In this document: piece after piece, positions 17,494 to 26,060 of the stretch | Layout of the letters: every line of letters begins with the position of its first letter | Numbering within the stretch: the stretch's first letter is position 1 | DNA from: Ureibacillus massiliensis 4400831 = CIP 108448 = CCUG 49529 | GTDB lineage: Bacteria; Bacillota; Bacilli; Bacillales_A; Planococcaceae | Direction: 5' to 3' | Assembly (NCBI RefSeq): GCF_000772965.1 | Contig: NZ_JPVQ01000008.1 | Coordinates: 43,150 to 107,149 of the forward strand | Length of the DNA: 64,000 nucleotides | Translations under genes and position numbers: made by a program | Notes under the pieces: model-generated | What the model was told of the DNA's origin: nothing | Seen by the model: only the letters and a program-made list of their open reading frames with translations | Database searches by the model: none

Positions 17494-18774
17494 ATGTATA
17501 ACGACGTGAATTATATTGTAAAGCACCATGAAACTGATCCGAATGCAAAATCCAATTATTTTGAGTATGGTTTTGTCATTCATCGCATAAAAGAAAAACT
17601 TGTTCAGAAGTTTGGCTTTGAATTTAAAATGTACGCAGATGATGAAACAACAAATGAAATCTGGGAAGTATTAGAAGAGGATCTTGAAAGTAATCAAAGT
17701 GAAGTAACATTGGTTTCCTATATTTATGATGGGATAGAGACTGCAACTATTTCGTCCAATCATACTCAAGAAAAGCTAGAGCTAATAATTAAAAATAGAA
17801 TTGAAAATGCTCTTTATTACTATCCAAAATTTCAAGTAGCGTTATCAAAAACACCTGTATTCCTAAGTCATAGTGATTTAACCCATGATTTTATATTAGC
17901 AAAAGATGATAACTGTATGGTTGCATTTTTAGAATATGTTTTAGAACGAAAAAGGGAATATATTAAAAATCATGTCACTGTATTTACTGATACAGAAGAT
18001 GGTGTTGATAATACAAAAGAAAAGATTACAAGTTTAGTATCGAGAGATGAAGTGTTTTTAGAAGAAGGTTTGAAAAAAGAAATCTATCGCTCAATCGATG
18101 AATTTTTCTCGAAAAGTGGGAGCTTTTTTAAAACATATAATATCCCATATAAAAGAGGAATTTTATTATATGGAAATCCTGGTAATGGAAAAACAACCCT
18201 TGTTAAATCCATTGCCAATAGCATTTCAGCGCCGGTAGCTTACTGGCAAATTACAGAATTTACTTCTAGCTACTCAATTCATGAAGTATTTTCAACAGTA
18301 GCAAAAATGGCGCCGATGGTTTTGGTCATTGAGGATATTGACTCGATGCCAGAAGAGGTACGTTCCGTATTTTTAAACACATTAGATGGCGCAACTTCAA
18401 AAGAAGGCGTGTTTCTAATAGGCACTACCAATTACCCTGAAAAAATTGACCCCGCATTAATAAATCGCTCGGGTCGTTTTGATAGAGCTTATGAAATAAA
18501 ACTTCCAACTGAGGAGTTACGTAAACAATATTTATTGAAAAAAGATATTCACCAGTTCATTTCATTTGAGGATGTAGAAAAAATCGTTAAGGAAACTAAG
18601 GGATTTTCCTTTGCTCAGCTAAATGAACTGTATACTTCTATCGCGCTACAATGGCACTATGACCGTGTTGTAGATATAGATGCATTATGTAAGCAGCTTC
18701 AATTGGATAACAAAAGTAATAAAAATCGTACATGGAATTCAGAATCAGAATCTAAACATGTAGGATTTCGATAA
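17494..18774 (+). CDS. AAA family ATPase (BCS1/FtsH-like AAA module)
   Basis: A 426-residue protein with a single C-terminal AAA domain. Walker A GNPGNGKT is at 227-234, Walker B VLVIEDID at 276-283, sensor-1 TTN at 311-313, and arginine fingers lie in RSGRFDR (325-331). The N-terminal 200 residues are not recognised and probably form a substrate or partner domain. No protease domain is present, so a remodelling or chaperone role is likely. Confidence 0.82.
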   Translation: MYNDVNYIVKHHETDPNAKSNYFEYGFVIHRIKEKLVQKFGFEFKMYADDETTNEIWEVLEEDLESNQSEVTLVSYIYDGIETATISSNHTQEKLELIIKNRIENALYYYPKFQVALSKTPVFLSHSDLTHDFILAKDDNCMVAFLEYVLERKREYIKNHVTVFTDTEDGVDNTKEKITSLVSRDEVFLEEGLKKEIYRSIDEFFSKSGSFFKTYNIPYKRGILLYGNPGNGKTTLVKSIANSISAPVAYWQITEFTSSYSIHEVFSTVAKMAPMVLVIEDIDSMPEEVRSVFLNTLDGATSKEGVFLIGTTNYPEKIDPALINRSGRFDRAYEIKLPTEELRKQYLLKKDIHQFISFEDVEKIVKETKGFSFAQLNELYTSIALQWHYDRVVDIDALCKQLQLDNKSNKNRTWNSESESKHVGFR

Positions 18775-18798
18775 GAGTGGCAAAATAGATTAATGATA

Positions 18799-18836
18799 AA
18801 CCTTCATCGTATTTAACCGTGCGATGAAGGTTTTTT
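18799..18836 (+). terminator. Terminator of the AAA ATPase gene
   Basis: AACCTTCATCG and CGATGAAGGTT stem, followed by TTTTTT. Confidence 0.88.
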
Positions 18837-19069
18837 CATTTCACCTAATCCCTATTAAATAATCGTCGTTTGGTGAATTCCTAAGGGAGAGCTTGATGGG
18901 AATCGAATCAGAAAATGAATATAGATAGCTCATTACCTAAAACAAAAATTACCAAAGCTATTCACATCTAAATCGTATTATAATCAAGAAGTTATTATGC
19001 AGTATTGAGTTCGGGAGAATTTTATATAACCTCTGTAACTAATACATAAATCAACGAGAGGAAGTCATC

Positions 19070-19990
19070 ATGAAAAAACTATTAGGGTTTTTATTTGTCA
19101 TATCAGTGCTAGCTGCGTGTAACCATGCAGAAGAAAGCACGGATGAGAAGGTAGTTGAGGGAGCGCAGCAAGAAGTAAAGCAAGAAACACAGGTAGAATC
19201 AATTGCTTATGAAGCATATTTACAAACGAATGAATTAGATATTTACGGATATTTAACGGTGGCAATCATCGTAAAAAATAATAGCAATGAAGAGATACAA
19301 GTAAAACAAGAAGATTTTACTTTATATGATACACAAGATCCAAATGCTGAATTTTCCCTAGGGGAGACAGCTTTTCCAACAGAAATTACTTTAGCTCCTC
19401 AGGAAGAAAACGTTATTTTTGGTTATTATAATGTATCCTTTGCAAAACCGGATATATTTGCGATAAATATCGAGGAAGTAAGGCTCAAATATTTAGGCAA
19501 TCAAGAAGTAACGGAAGAAACCGTTGCATTACAGCTAAATTTCCCTAGTCAATATGAAGAACAAATCATGGCGATGATGTATCCGGAATATGAGGAAATT
19601 GTTGGTCCCGAATCGCAGTTTGGTTTAGTAATTTCCTTATACGGTCCAATTGATAAAGAAGATGGCTATATAAGAGTGGAAAATACATCAAGTACTGAAA
19701 TTTATTTTGATTCAAATAAAATCTATCTTTACGACGATGTAGCTCGCTATGGTACGGACCAAACGATGTTTGACTCTGAATTTGATGAAACGATGTATGT
19801 AAAACCGGGAGAAATTATCGATTATCATGAACGTTTTATCTTTGATAATTACCTATTGCAGGATCGCTCTGAAATTGCTGAAAACATAAAAGGGGTCCTT
19901 TATGCTCCTGAGAATGGTTCGGAAGTATACGGATTCTTCAACCCTGAAGCTGAGCGGCCTGAAGATTTTGGAGAATACTATTACGAATAA
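19070..19990 (+). CDS. DUF4352-like lipoprotein
   Basis: A 306-residue lipoprotein with signal peptide and lipobox LAAC (Cys16). The acidic linker is followed by two immunoglobulin-like halves: residues about 40-155 and 175-300 both contain the pattern of a conserved beta-strand, a polar loop and a PGE or PQE turn (LAPQEENVIFGYY; VKPGEIIDYHERF). This duplicated layout is typical of DUF4352-type Bacillus lipoproteins, which are of unknown function. Confidence 0.7.
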   Translation: MKKLLGFLFVISVLAACNHAEESTDEKVVEGAQQEVKQETQVESIAYEAYLQTNELDIYGYLTVAIIVKNNSNEEIQVKQEDFTLYDTQDPNAEFSLGETAFPTEITLAPQEENVIFGYYNVSFAKPDIFAINIEEVRLKYLGNQEVTEETVALQLNFPSQYEEQIMAMMYPEYEEIVGPESQFGLVISLYGPIDKEDGYIRVENTSSTEIYFDSNKIYLYDDVARYGTDQTMFDSEFDETMYVKPGEIIDYHERFIFDNYLLQDRSEIAENIKGVLYAPENGSEVYGFFNPEAERPEDFGEYYYE

Positions 19991-19997
19991 ATTTATT

Positions 19998-20025
19998 AAG
20001 AGAGGTGGTATGCCTCTCTTTTTTT
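19998..20025 (+). terminator. Terminator of the lipoprotein gene
   Basis: AAGAGAGG...CCTCTCTT followed by TTTTT. Confidence 0.85.
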
Positions 20026-20061
20026 CGTGCTACAAAATACTGTTCCACTCTTATACGAGGT

Positions 20062-20280
20062 GGCACCAATGCTTATAAGTGAAAAATAAATCCGGGAGAA
20101 AGGACACATAGGAGTCCAATGTACCTGAACGGAAAAAATCCAGAGGAAAGGTACTGTAAAATGGCTCCAATGTTCCCGAGTGAAAAAGTTCCTAAGAAGA
20201 AAGGCCATAGGAGTATTCAATGTTCCCAAGCGAAAAATGCTCCTGAAAAGAAAGGGAAAATAGCAATGCCAAGCATACTG
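20062..20280. repeat. Degenerate tandem array of about 50-bp units
   Basis: Units begin at about 20062, 20111, 20163, 20210 and 20263 (spacing 47-53), each opening with GG(C/A)(A/G/T)YCCAATG-like sequence, followed by a (C/A)(G/A)AGYGAAAAA segment and an AAGAAAGG segment. The short frames across it on both strands are by-products of the repeat. Nothing else is seen between the terminator and the convergent membrane protein gene. Confidence 0.65.
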
Positions 20281-20347
20281 GTTAACGAAACTTCACGATA
20301 CAAAATCCGTCCACAATCTCACAAATCACTACTAACCTAATCAACCC

Positions 20348-21298
20348 TTAAAACTCTCGAATAAACTTCGGATTTAATAAAGAAACAGTCGAACGATCCT
20401 GAACTTCTCCTTCGAATTCAATACTGAATGTTTCCTCAACTTGAAGAGGGAGATCAATATGAACTTCGTTATTTGTAGGAGATAATGAAAAATGTCCAAT
20501 CACTTCGCCATCCGCTATCACATTAATCTTAAATGTGGTTTGGTTTGTAGTACCGTTTAACTCTTCATTTATTGGCCTATATGATACAGTCGTTTGGAAA
20601 CGATTGATATCCTGCGGAGCGCTAAAGAGAAATCCATCAAATTGAAATTCTGTCGAGAAAGTTGAAAACTGACCAATCTCGTCTCTATCTTCTCCGAATG
20701 CTACCCATAAAACGTTTTTTGCATCTTGAGCCCTGCCGCTTTCTTCTTTTTCACGTTCAGAATATGTATAGTAATCAAAGGAATGTTCATGTTCATTTTG
20801 AATATTCACTAGCTTAAATTCAGTTTGCACAAGTTGTCCATTTGAAAACGTCTCTCCTTCTTCCAAGAAAAGACCCATTAAGCCCATCGAAATGGAAAAA
20901 AGAATACGTAGAACGAGAATACCGGAATTAGCAAAAAGGTAACCTCGAATCCATTTCTTTTTGATGAACATCCCACTCGCTATGTAAATAATTATCAACC
21001 CAATGAAAATGAGAATTTGCGCTAAATGGTTCTCTCCTAAAATGTTGAAAAACAAATCAAATGTAGAAGGGAATACGAGTATTTTAATGAGGATAAAATC
21101 ATAAATCGGACGAACTAAACTATAAAAACCAAGACCTAGGACAATCATGACGCCTAGTAAGACGCTTAAAATGGCGATACCAATGGCCAGTTTTCCTAGT
21201 ATTGATATTCCACCAGATACGCCTTTACCTACATCATCTACATCAATGAGTACGCCTCCTCTAGAACGCCAATTACCAAAAAATATCTTATTAGGCAT
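20348..21298 (-). CDS. Membrane protein of unknown function
   Basis: A 316-residue protein from the ATG ending at 21298, which has AGGAGAGG just upstream; a longer frame to 21346 lacks a site. The N-terminal part has four hydrophobic segments (about residues 30-155) and the C-terminal 150 residues are a polar beta-rich extracytoplasmic domain. The N-terminal GNWRSRGGVLIDVDDVGKG stretch is unusual for a membrane protein start (I quote 19 residues). I recognise no family. Confidence 0.7.
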   Translation of the reverse strand: MPNKIFFGNWRSRGGVLIDVDDVGKGVSGGISILGKLAIGIAILSVLLGVMIVLGLGFYSLVRPIYDFILIKILVFPSTFDLFFNILGENHLAQILIFIGLIIIYIASGMFIKKKWIRGYLFANSGILVLRILFSISMGLMGLFLEEGETFSNGQLVQTEFKLVNIQNEHEHSFDYYTYSEREKEESGRAQDAKNVLWVAFGEDRDEIGQFSTFSTEFQFDGFLFSAPQDINRFQTTVSYRPINEELNGTTNQTTFKINVIADGEVIGHFSLSPTNNEVHIDLPLQVEETFSIEFEGEVQDRSTVSLLNPKFIREF

Positions 21299-21504
21299 AT
21301 TTCCTCTCCTTTCTAAGATGTCGAAAATTATCTTAACATATTTCAAATAGAGTAGAAAATAAGCCGGAAGTAATGAGCACTTTTACATGGAAAATGATAT
21401 AGAACTAAAGAAGTCGAGTTATTTGTTAAATGGTGGTTGGATGATGTGATTATTGTATTTGGTTAGGGGATAAAGTGCATTTGAAAATAAATAAGAGTGA
21501 TATT

Positions 21505-21541
21505 AACCGTGGGGAGAAGAATCTCAATCCCACGGTTTTTT
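21505..21541 (+). terminator. Hairpin downstream of the germination operon
   Basis: AACCGTGGG...CCCACGGTT with TTTTT on the plus strand. On the minus strand, where the ger operon ends, the tail is only TTAATAT, so its direction is ambiguous. Confidence 0.5.
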
Positions 21542-21556
21542 CAGGGGCAACTATAT

Positions 21557-22687
21557 TTAAGAAGTGTTAGAGGAATTGGCGGTAGCTTTTTTAGATTTGA
21601 TCGCTTTTTTCATTTTATCAACAATCAACGTAATAAGAGGGAGGACAAAGCCCATGATTGCTGTATAACTGATCCAATAACTAGAATCCCAATGAATCAT
21701 ATACTCGATATTGGGATATACGACCGTCGCATAAAGAGCTGCCAAAACACCCATAGGAATAACTAAAAAACGATAGGTCTTCACCTCTAATACTTGTGCA
21801 AACCCGACAGCACAAGCATAAAAATAGATCGCTGTTTTAAAAAATATAGTTATAACCCATATTCCACCTATGATGGACTCGATTCGTTCGATAATATCAA
21901 ATATACTGACGGTTTTAGCAAGGACGTAACTCGGGTACAACTGTCTAGCTGTTGTTGAAGGTCCTAAAACTAAAATGCAAAGAATAATAATAATCGTTAC
22001 TGCTCCCGTACCGATAATAGTACCAGTAATGAAGTTCCATTTTGCATGGTCTGGTCGATTGATATGCTTTGGATAAATCATTAAAAACAATACTAATGGA
22101 AACCCTGCAGTTGCAACAAAGTTTAGAGCTGCTTTGAGATGATTCATAGCACTTGCTTCATATAAAGGGGTTAGATGTTCGTGTTTAAACTCGGGCATTA
22201 AAAAAATTATTAAAGTAAGAAGTAATAATATTACCCAGATGATTAATTGTTCTCCGGTTCTTGCTAACACCTCAAGCCCAGCTCTTACAACAAAAATGAC
22301 CAATAGTGCTAACAAAATATGCATAATTTCAATGGGAGTATTCGGCAGCATTTGAGTAGTAGTGAAAAAACCGAAGTAAGAAAGCAGTGTAGCAGTGCCG
22401 ATAAATGAAAAAAATACATACAAAATCCCCATAATCTTTCCAAGTATTTTACCGTATACATCTTCCAGGTATTGTATGTAGTTTTTGTCCCCCATCGCTC
22501 TACCGCACACAATGAAGAAATAAGCTAATCCTGTACAAATAGCCATGCCGATTAAAGCTGACAACCAAGCGTCTTGTTCAGATTCGGCGGTCATACTAGA
22601 AGGAATAACAAGGAAGGTTGTTCCCGCTGTAAAAAGAATAGTGAGCACAGAAAGTTCAAATGGACTTAGCTTTACTTTTTCCTCCAC
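21557..22687 (-). CDS. Spore germination receptor permease subunit (GerAB/GerKB family)
   Basis: A 376-residue endospore germination permease of the APC superfamily with about ten membrane helices. GTG start with AAAGGAGG upstream. In the inner spore membrane the B subunit binds the germinant (an amino acid or similar small molecule). Last gene of the A-C-small-B operon; the germinant cannot be read from sequence. Confidence 0.9.
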   Translation of the reverse strand: MEEKVKLSPFELSVLTILFTAGTTFLVIPSSMTAESEQDAWLSALIGMAICTGLAYFFIVCGRAMGDKNYIQYLEDVYGKILGKIMGILYVFFSFIGTATLLSYFGFFTTTQMLPNTPIEIMHILLALLVIFVVRAGLEVLARTGEQLIIWVILLLLTLIIFLMPEFKHEHLTPLYEASAMNHLKAALNFVATAGFPLVLFLMIYPKHINRPDHAKWNFITGTIIGTGAVTIIIILCILVLGPSTTARQLYPSYVLAKTVSIFDIIERIESIIGGIWVITIFFKTAIYFYACAVGFAQVLEVKTYRFLVIPMGVLAALYATVVYPNIEYMIHWDSSYWISYTAIMGFVLPLITLIVDKMKKAIKSKKATANSSNTS

Positions 22688-22709
22688 TGTATGACCTCCT
22701 TTTAATCTG

Positions 22710-22931
22710 TTATGAGAACATTTGGTTTATTGGATCCATGGCAAATCCTATTAAATCTAACGGATTTGGAACAGGAATATTATTTACTTGTAGAATCGCA
22801 ATGACAGCGCCGAATACTGAGAGTATAGAAAATATGACAATCTCTTTCTTCATCCCTGATTTTGTGAGTTGTGGAATCTGAAATAGGGCAATAACGGTAA
22901 AAATTAATAGTACCCCAAGGCTTTTTAGCAT
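22710..22931 (-). CDS. Small membrane subunit of the germination receptor operon (D-like)
   Basis: A 73-residue protein with two hydrophobic helices (about 5-20 and 30-48), between gerC and gerB with an AGGAG site. Small two-helix 'D' proteins occur in many Bacillus ger operons and modulate receptor activity. The C-terminal PNPLDLIGFAMDPI segment is polar. Confidence 0.75.
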   Translation of the reverse strand: MLKSLGVLLIFTVIALFQIPQLTKSGMKKEIVIFSILSVFGAVIAILQVNNIPVPNPLDLIGFAMDPINQMFS

Positions 22932-22935
22932 CTTT

Positions 22936-24159
22936 TTACTCCTCTATTTCATTGTGGATAGGATTTGTAATTGTTCCTACTCGTCTAATTTTTATATCAA
23001 CGCTAACTTTTACCTTTATATCTGGGAACATTTCCGTCCAATTGTCTTTAATTTCTTCCCATACATTAGGGGCTTTTTTGTTAATTTGTTCTCCGAATCC
23101 AAAGATATCGGACTCATAATATTTTTGGGCTTTATTCACAGCCTTTGTAATGACACCTTCTATATCTTCATTTGTTTTTTCTTCAAGCTCATAAAAGACA
23201 TTGTCAGTCATCAAATCGAGTTTTGTATTTACCTCCGCTATATTGGCTTCTCCGGTTAACTTCACTTCAATGGAAATAGGTTCATTACCTTGAACGTGAG
23301 GGATAATTTCAGCTGTTGAGTGTAAAAGCTCTATGCCCACTTGATCACCTTCAAAATCAAAATCAACAATTGTGTTTTGGACATTGCCTTTTATATAGTT
23401 CAATCCTTTACTTTCATCTTCAGTTAACCAGCCTACTAGCTTGTTTTTTCGGAAAGCGGCCATGCCGTCAAAATCAAGTACTGAACTTGGGGAAATTGTC
23501 TGAACATTGGTTAGAGTTCTTCCACCACCACCAATAATTTTAACAGCAGTTAAGGTCGGCTCTACTCCTTCGTTTACAATGTCATCCATTAGCTCATTTA
23601 ATTTCACCTTATTTGTAGCTGCCCATGCTTCAGTTGATGATTCCAATGACTCGAATAATTTATTAGCTGGAATCTTTTCGATGCTAGTGAGAAGATTTAA
23701 AACATCCTCGGCCTTACTATCCTTTGAAACAATGATGTAAAAGTTCGTTCGCATTTCAGGATCTCGTGATAAGAAGTCTAAAACGCTATAAATACCTTCC
23801 TCTGCAATATCCTCGCCGATCACAATGAGACGAATGTGTGCTAAATAGATTCTGCGCGGTACTTGCTGTGTAAGCTTACGTAGTGCCTCGAAAATAATAT
23901 CGCCTGAAGTGGTGTAGGTTGTAACAGGTGTATCATAAACACTGCCACCACCACCCGATGATGAGGATGCGATTTCGGAAGGGTTAAGTATTTGTGCGGA
24001 AACAGTGTATCCCTTATCCTCACTTTTATCGATTCCGAGGGCTACCGCAATAGCTAAATCATTCACTTCTCGTCGATCCCAGCAGCCGGTCAAAATTATC
24101 ATTAAAACAATGGAAACTGGAATTATGAAAATTAACTTTTTCATAGAAGTATCACTCAT
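22936..24159 (-). CDS. Ger(x)C family germination lipoprotein
   Basis: A 407-residue lipoprotein with lipobox LTGC followed by WDRREVNDLAIAVALGIDK, the family hallmark. GerC subunits sit on the outer face of the inner spore membrane and complete the receptor. The ATG overlaps the gerA stop by four bases. Confidence 0.92.
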   Translation of the reverse strand: MSDTSMKKLIFIIPVSIVLMIILTGCWDRREVNDLAIAVALGIDKSEDKGYTVSAQILNPSEIASSSSGGGGSVYDTPVTTYTTSGDIIFEALRKLTQQVPRRIYLAHIRLIVIGEDIAEEGIYSVLDFLSRDPEMRTNFYIIVSKDSKAEDVLNLLTSIEKIPANKLFESLESSTEAWAATNKVKLNELMDDIVNEGVEPTLTAVKIIGGGGRTLTNVQTISPSSVLDFDGMAAFRKNKLVGWLTEDESKGLNYIKGNVQNTIVDFDFEGDQVGIELLHSTAEIIPHVQGNEPISIEVKLTGEANIAEVNTKLDLMTDNVFYELEEKTNEDIEGVITKAVNKAQKYYESDIFGFGEQINKKAPNVWEEIKDNWTEMFPDIKVKVSVDIKIRRVGTITNPIHNEIEE

Positions 24160-25763
24160 TTCCTATTCTGTCTTTTCGGCTTAGACGTAGGATTCGTTTG
24201 CTCCCGGATAATATTATCTTGGTTGATTAATCGAGGTCTAGAAAACATAGACCATAATGGTAATCGGAAAAATACATCTTTTTGATCTTGCAAAATAAAT
24301 GGTGCCACGGGTGCTGTATATGGAATACCGAATGATCTAAGGGTGCTTAAATGGATACAGAGGGCGATGATTCCAAATAAAACCCCAATAAACCCGAAAG
24401 CAGCAGCTAAAAACATCATGCCAAATCGTATTAAGCGAATAGAAGTGGCTAAATTGATTGATGGGAAGCAAAAGTTGGCAATAGCAGTAAGTGCAACAAC
24501 AATAACCAACGCATTCGAAACAATGCCCGCTTGAACTGCTGCCTGACCCAATACGAGTGCGCCCACAATACTAATTGCCTGTCCAACTGCTCTTGGCATT
24601 CGAACGCCAGCTTCTCTCAAAATTTCAAATGTAAGTTCCATGATTAATGCTTCGAAAAAAGCGGGAAAAGGAACACCTTCCCGTTGAGCAGCGATACTAA
24701 TTAACAATGTGGTCGGCAACATCTCTTGATGATATGTTAAGATCGCAATATAGAAAGATGGGGCAAGTAGTGCGATAAAAAAACAGAGAAAACGTAATAA
24801 ACGCAAAAAAGTCGCAATGTCAGCCCTCTGGTAGTAATCCTCACTCGCTTGAAAAAACTCAATAATTAAACTTGGAACAACTAAAACAAAAGGAGAGCCG
24901 TCGACCAAAATAGCTACACGACCTTCCAATAATTTTCCTGCTACTGTATCTGGTCTTTCCGTACTGAAAACAGTAGGGAAGGGGGTGTAGGTTTCATCTT
25001 GTATCAGCTCTTCGATATATCCTGTTTCTAATATGGCATCTATATTAATTTTATCAAGTCGCTCATGTACTTCTTTGATAACATCTTCATTTGCAATACC
25101 TTTAATATATGCCACCACTACTTTTGTTTTAGTGACTCTGCCAATCTCTTTAGATTCTAGCCAAAAATTTGAACTTCTAATTCTCCGCCTTAATAAAGAT
25201 GTGTTTGTGCTAAGGGTTTCTGTAAATCCATCACGAGGTCCTTTGATTAAAGTGGCGGATTGAGGCTCCTCCACGCCACGTTTCTCAGGCCCAGAGATCC
25301 TGACTGAAAGCGCCTGTGATTCATTATCAATCAATAATGCAGCATGACCGGAAAGGACATTTGTAATTAACGTATTAACATCGTTTATTTGTTCCACTTC
25401 ACCAACAGTAACAGCGTTTTTTCTTATAGCTGTTACAATGTTTGTATTATCGGAGGGATGAATATCGTTCGGTCGCATCTTATTAATCAAAGAGTCCATT
25501 AAATCTTGAAGTGCAGCAGTGTTTATCATCCCATCTGTAAAAAGTACCCCAACTTTAACATCATTTAACGGTCCAATTTGGATAATCCGTATAACAAGAT
25601 CGGCACTGTTTCCTAACGCTTGTTTAACTTTTGCGATATTGTGATCTAAGGAAGAGTCCAGCTTTTCAGGAACTTCCTGCTGTGATGTTTGACTAGCTGG
25701 TTCATTATTGGATGTTTTTCTAAAGAGATTTTTTAATGTACGAAAAGCAAGCCTTCCCGGCAT
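24156..25763 (-). CDS. Spore germination receptor subunit A (GerA family)
   Basis: A 535-residue GerA-type protein: soluble N-terminal domain (about 1-300), then several membrane segments, and a basic cytoplasmic C-terminus. Motifs LEGRVAILVDGSPFVLVVPS and PFPAFFEALIMELTFEILREA-like sequence are diagnostic. I prefer the ATG ending at 25763, with AAGAAGG eight bases upstream, over the overlapping GTG at 25772. First gene of the operon. Confidence 0.92.
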   Translation of the reverse strand: MPGRLAFRTLKNLFRKTSNNEPASQTSQQEVPEKLDSSLDHNIAKVKQALGNSADLVIRIIQIGPLNDVKVGVLFTDGMINTAALQDLMDSLINKMRPNDIHPSDNTNIVTAIRKNAVTVGEVEQINDVNTLITNVLSGHAALLIDNESQALSVRISGPEKRGVEEPQSATLIKGPRDGFTETLSTNTSLLRRRIRSSNFWLESKEIGRVTKTKVVVAYIKGIANEDVIKEVHERLDKINIDAILETGYIEELIQDETYTPFPTVFSTERPDTVAGKLLEGRVAILVDGSPFVLVVPSLIIEFFQASEDYYQRADIATFLRLLRFLCFFIALLAPSFYIAILTYHQEMLPTTLLISIAAQREGVPFPAFFEALIMELTFEILREAGVRMPRAVGQAISIVGALVLGQAAVQAGIVSNALVIVVALTAIANFCFPSINLATSIRLIRFGMMFLAAAFGFIGVLFGIIALCIHLSTLRSFGIPYTAPVAPFILQDQKDVFFRLPLWSMFSRPRLINQDNIIREQTNPTSKPKRQNRK

Positions 25764-26060
25764 TGAAATCACCTTCTTCCGTAATTTAGTATTGTCAAAA
25801 TTTCAATAGGTATGTAGTTATTGGGGAAATTGAGGAAAAAAGATGTGTTGGATAAAATTTGGGGTGGGATTGTTTTTTATTCATTTATTAATAGGATGTT
25901 AGATTTAATATAAGGGGCCATTTCTATTACTCTCACTATTTACTTGTGTGAACAGTTCCGTATAGAAATATGCGGACAATAATAGTAATGTAATAGAAAA
26001 TAAATCTAAAAGAATCTATTGGCAGTTAAGTGATAAATATCGGGAAATGGAGGGATACTT

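Noticed and set aside
20119..20340. Plus-strand frame of 73 codons
   Set aside because: By-product of the 50-bp tandem repeat, without a plausible ribosome site.
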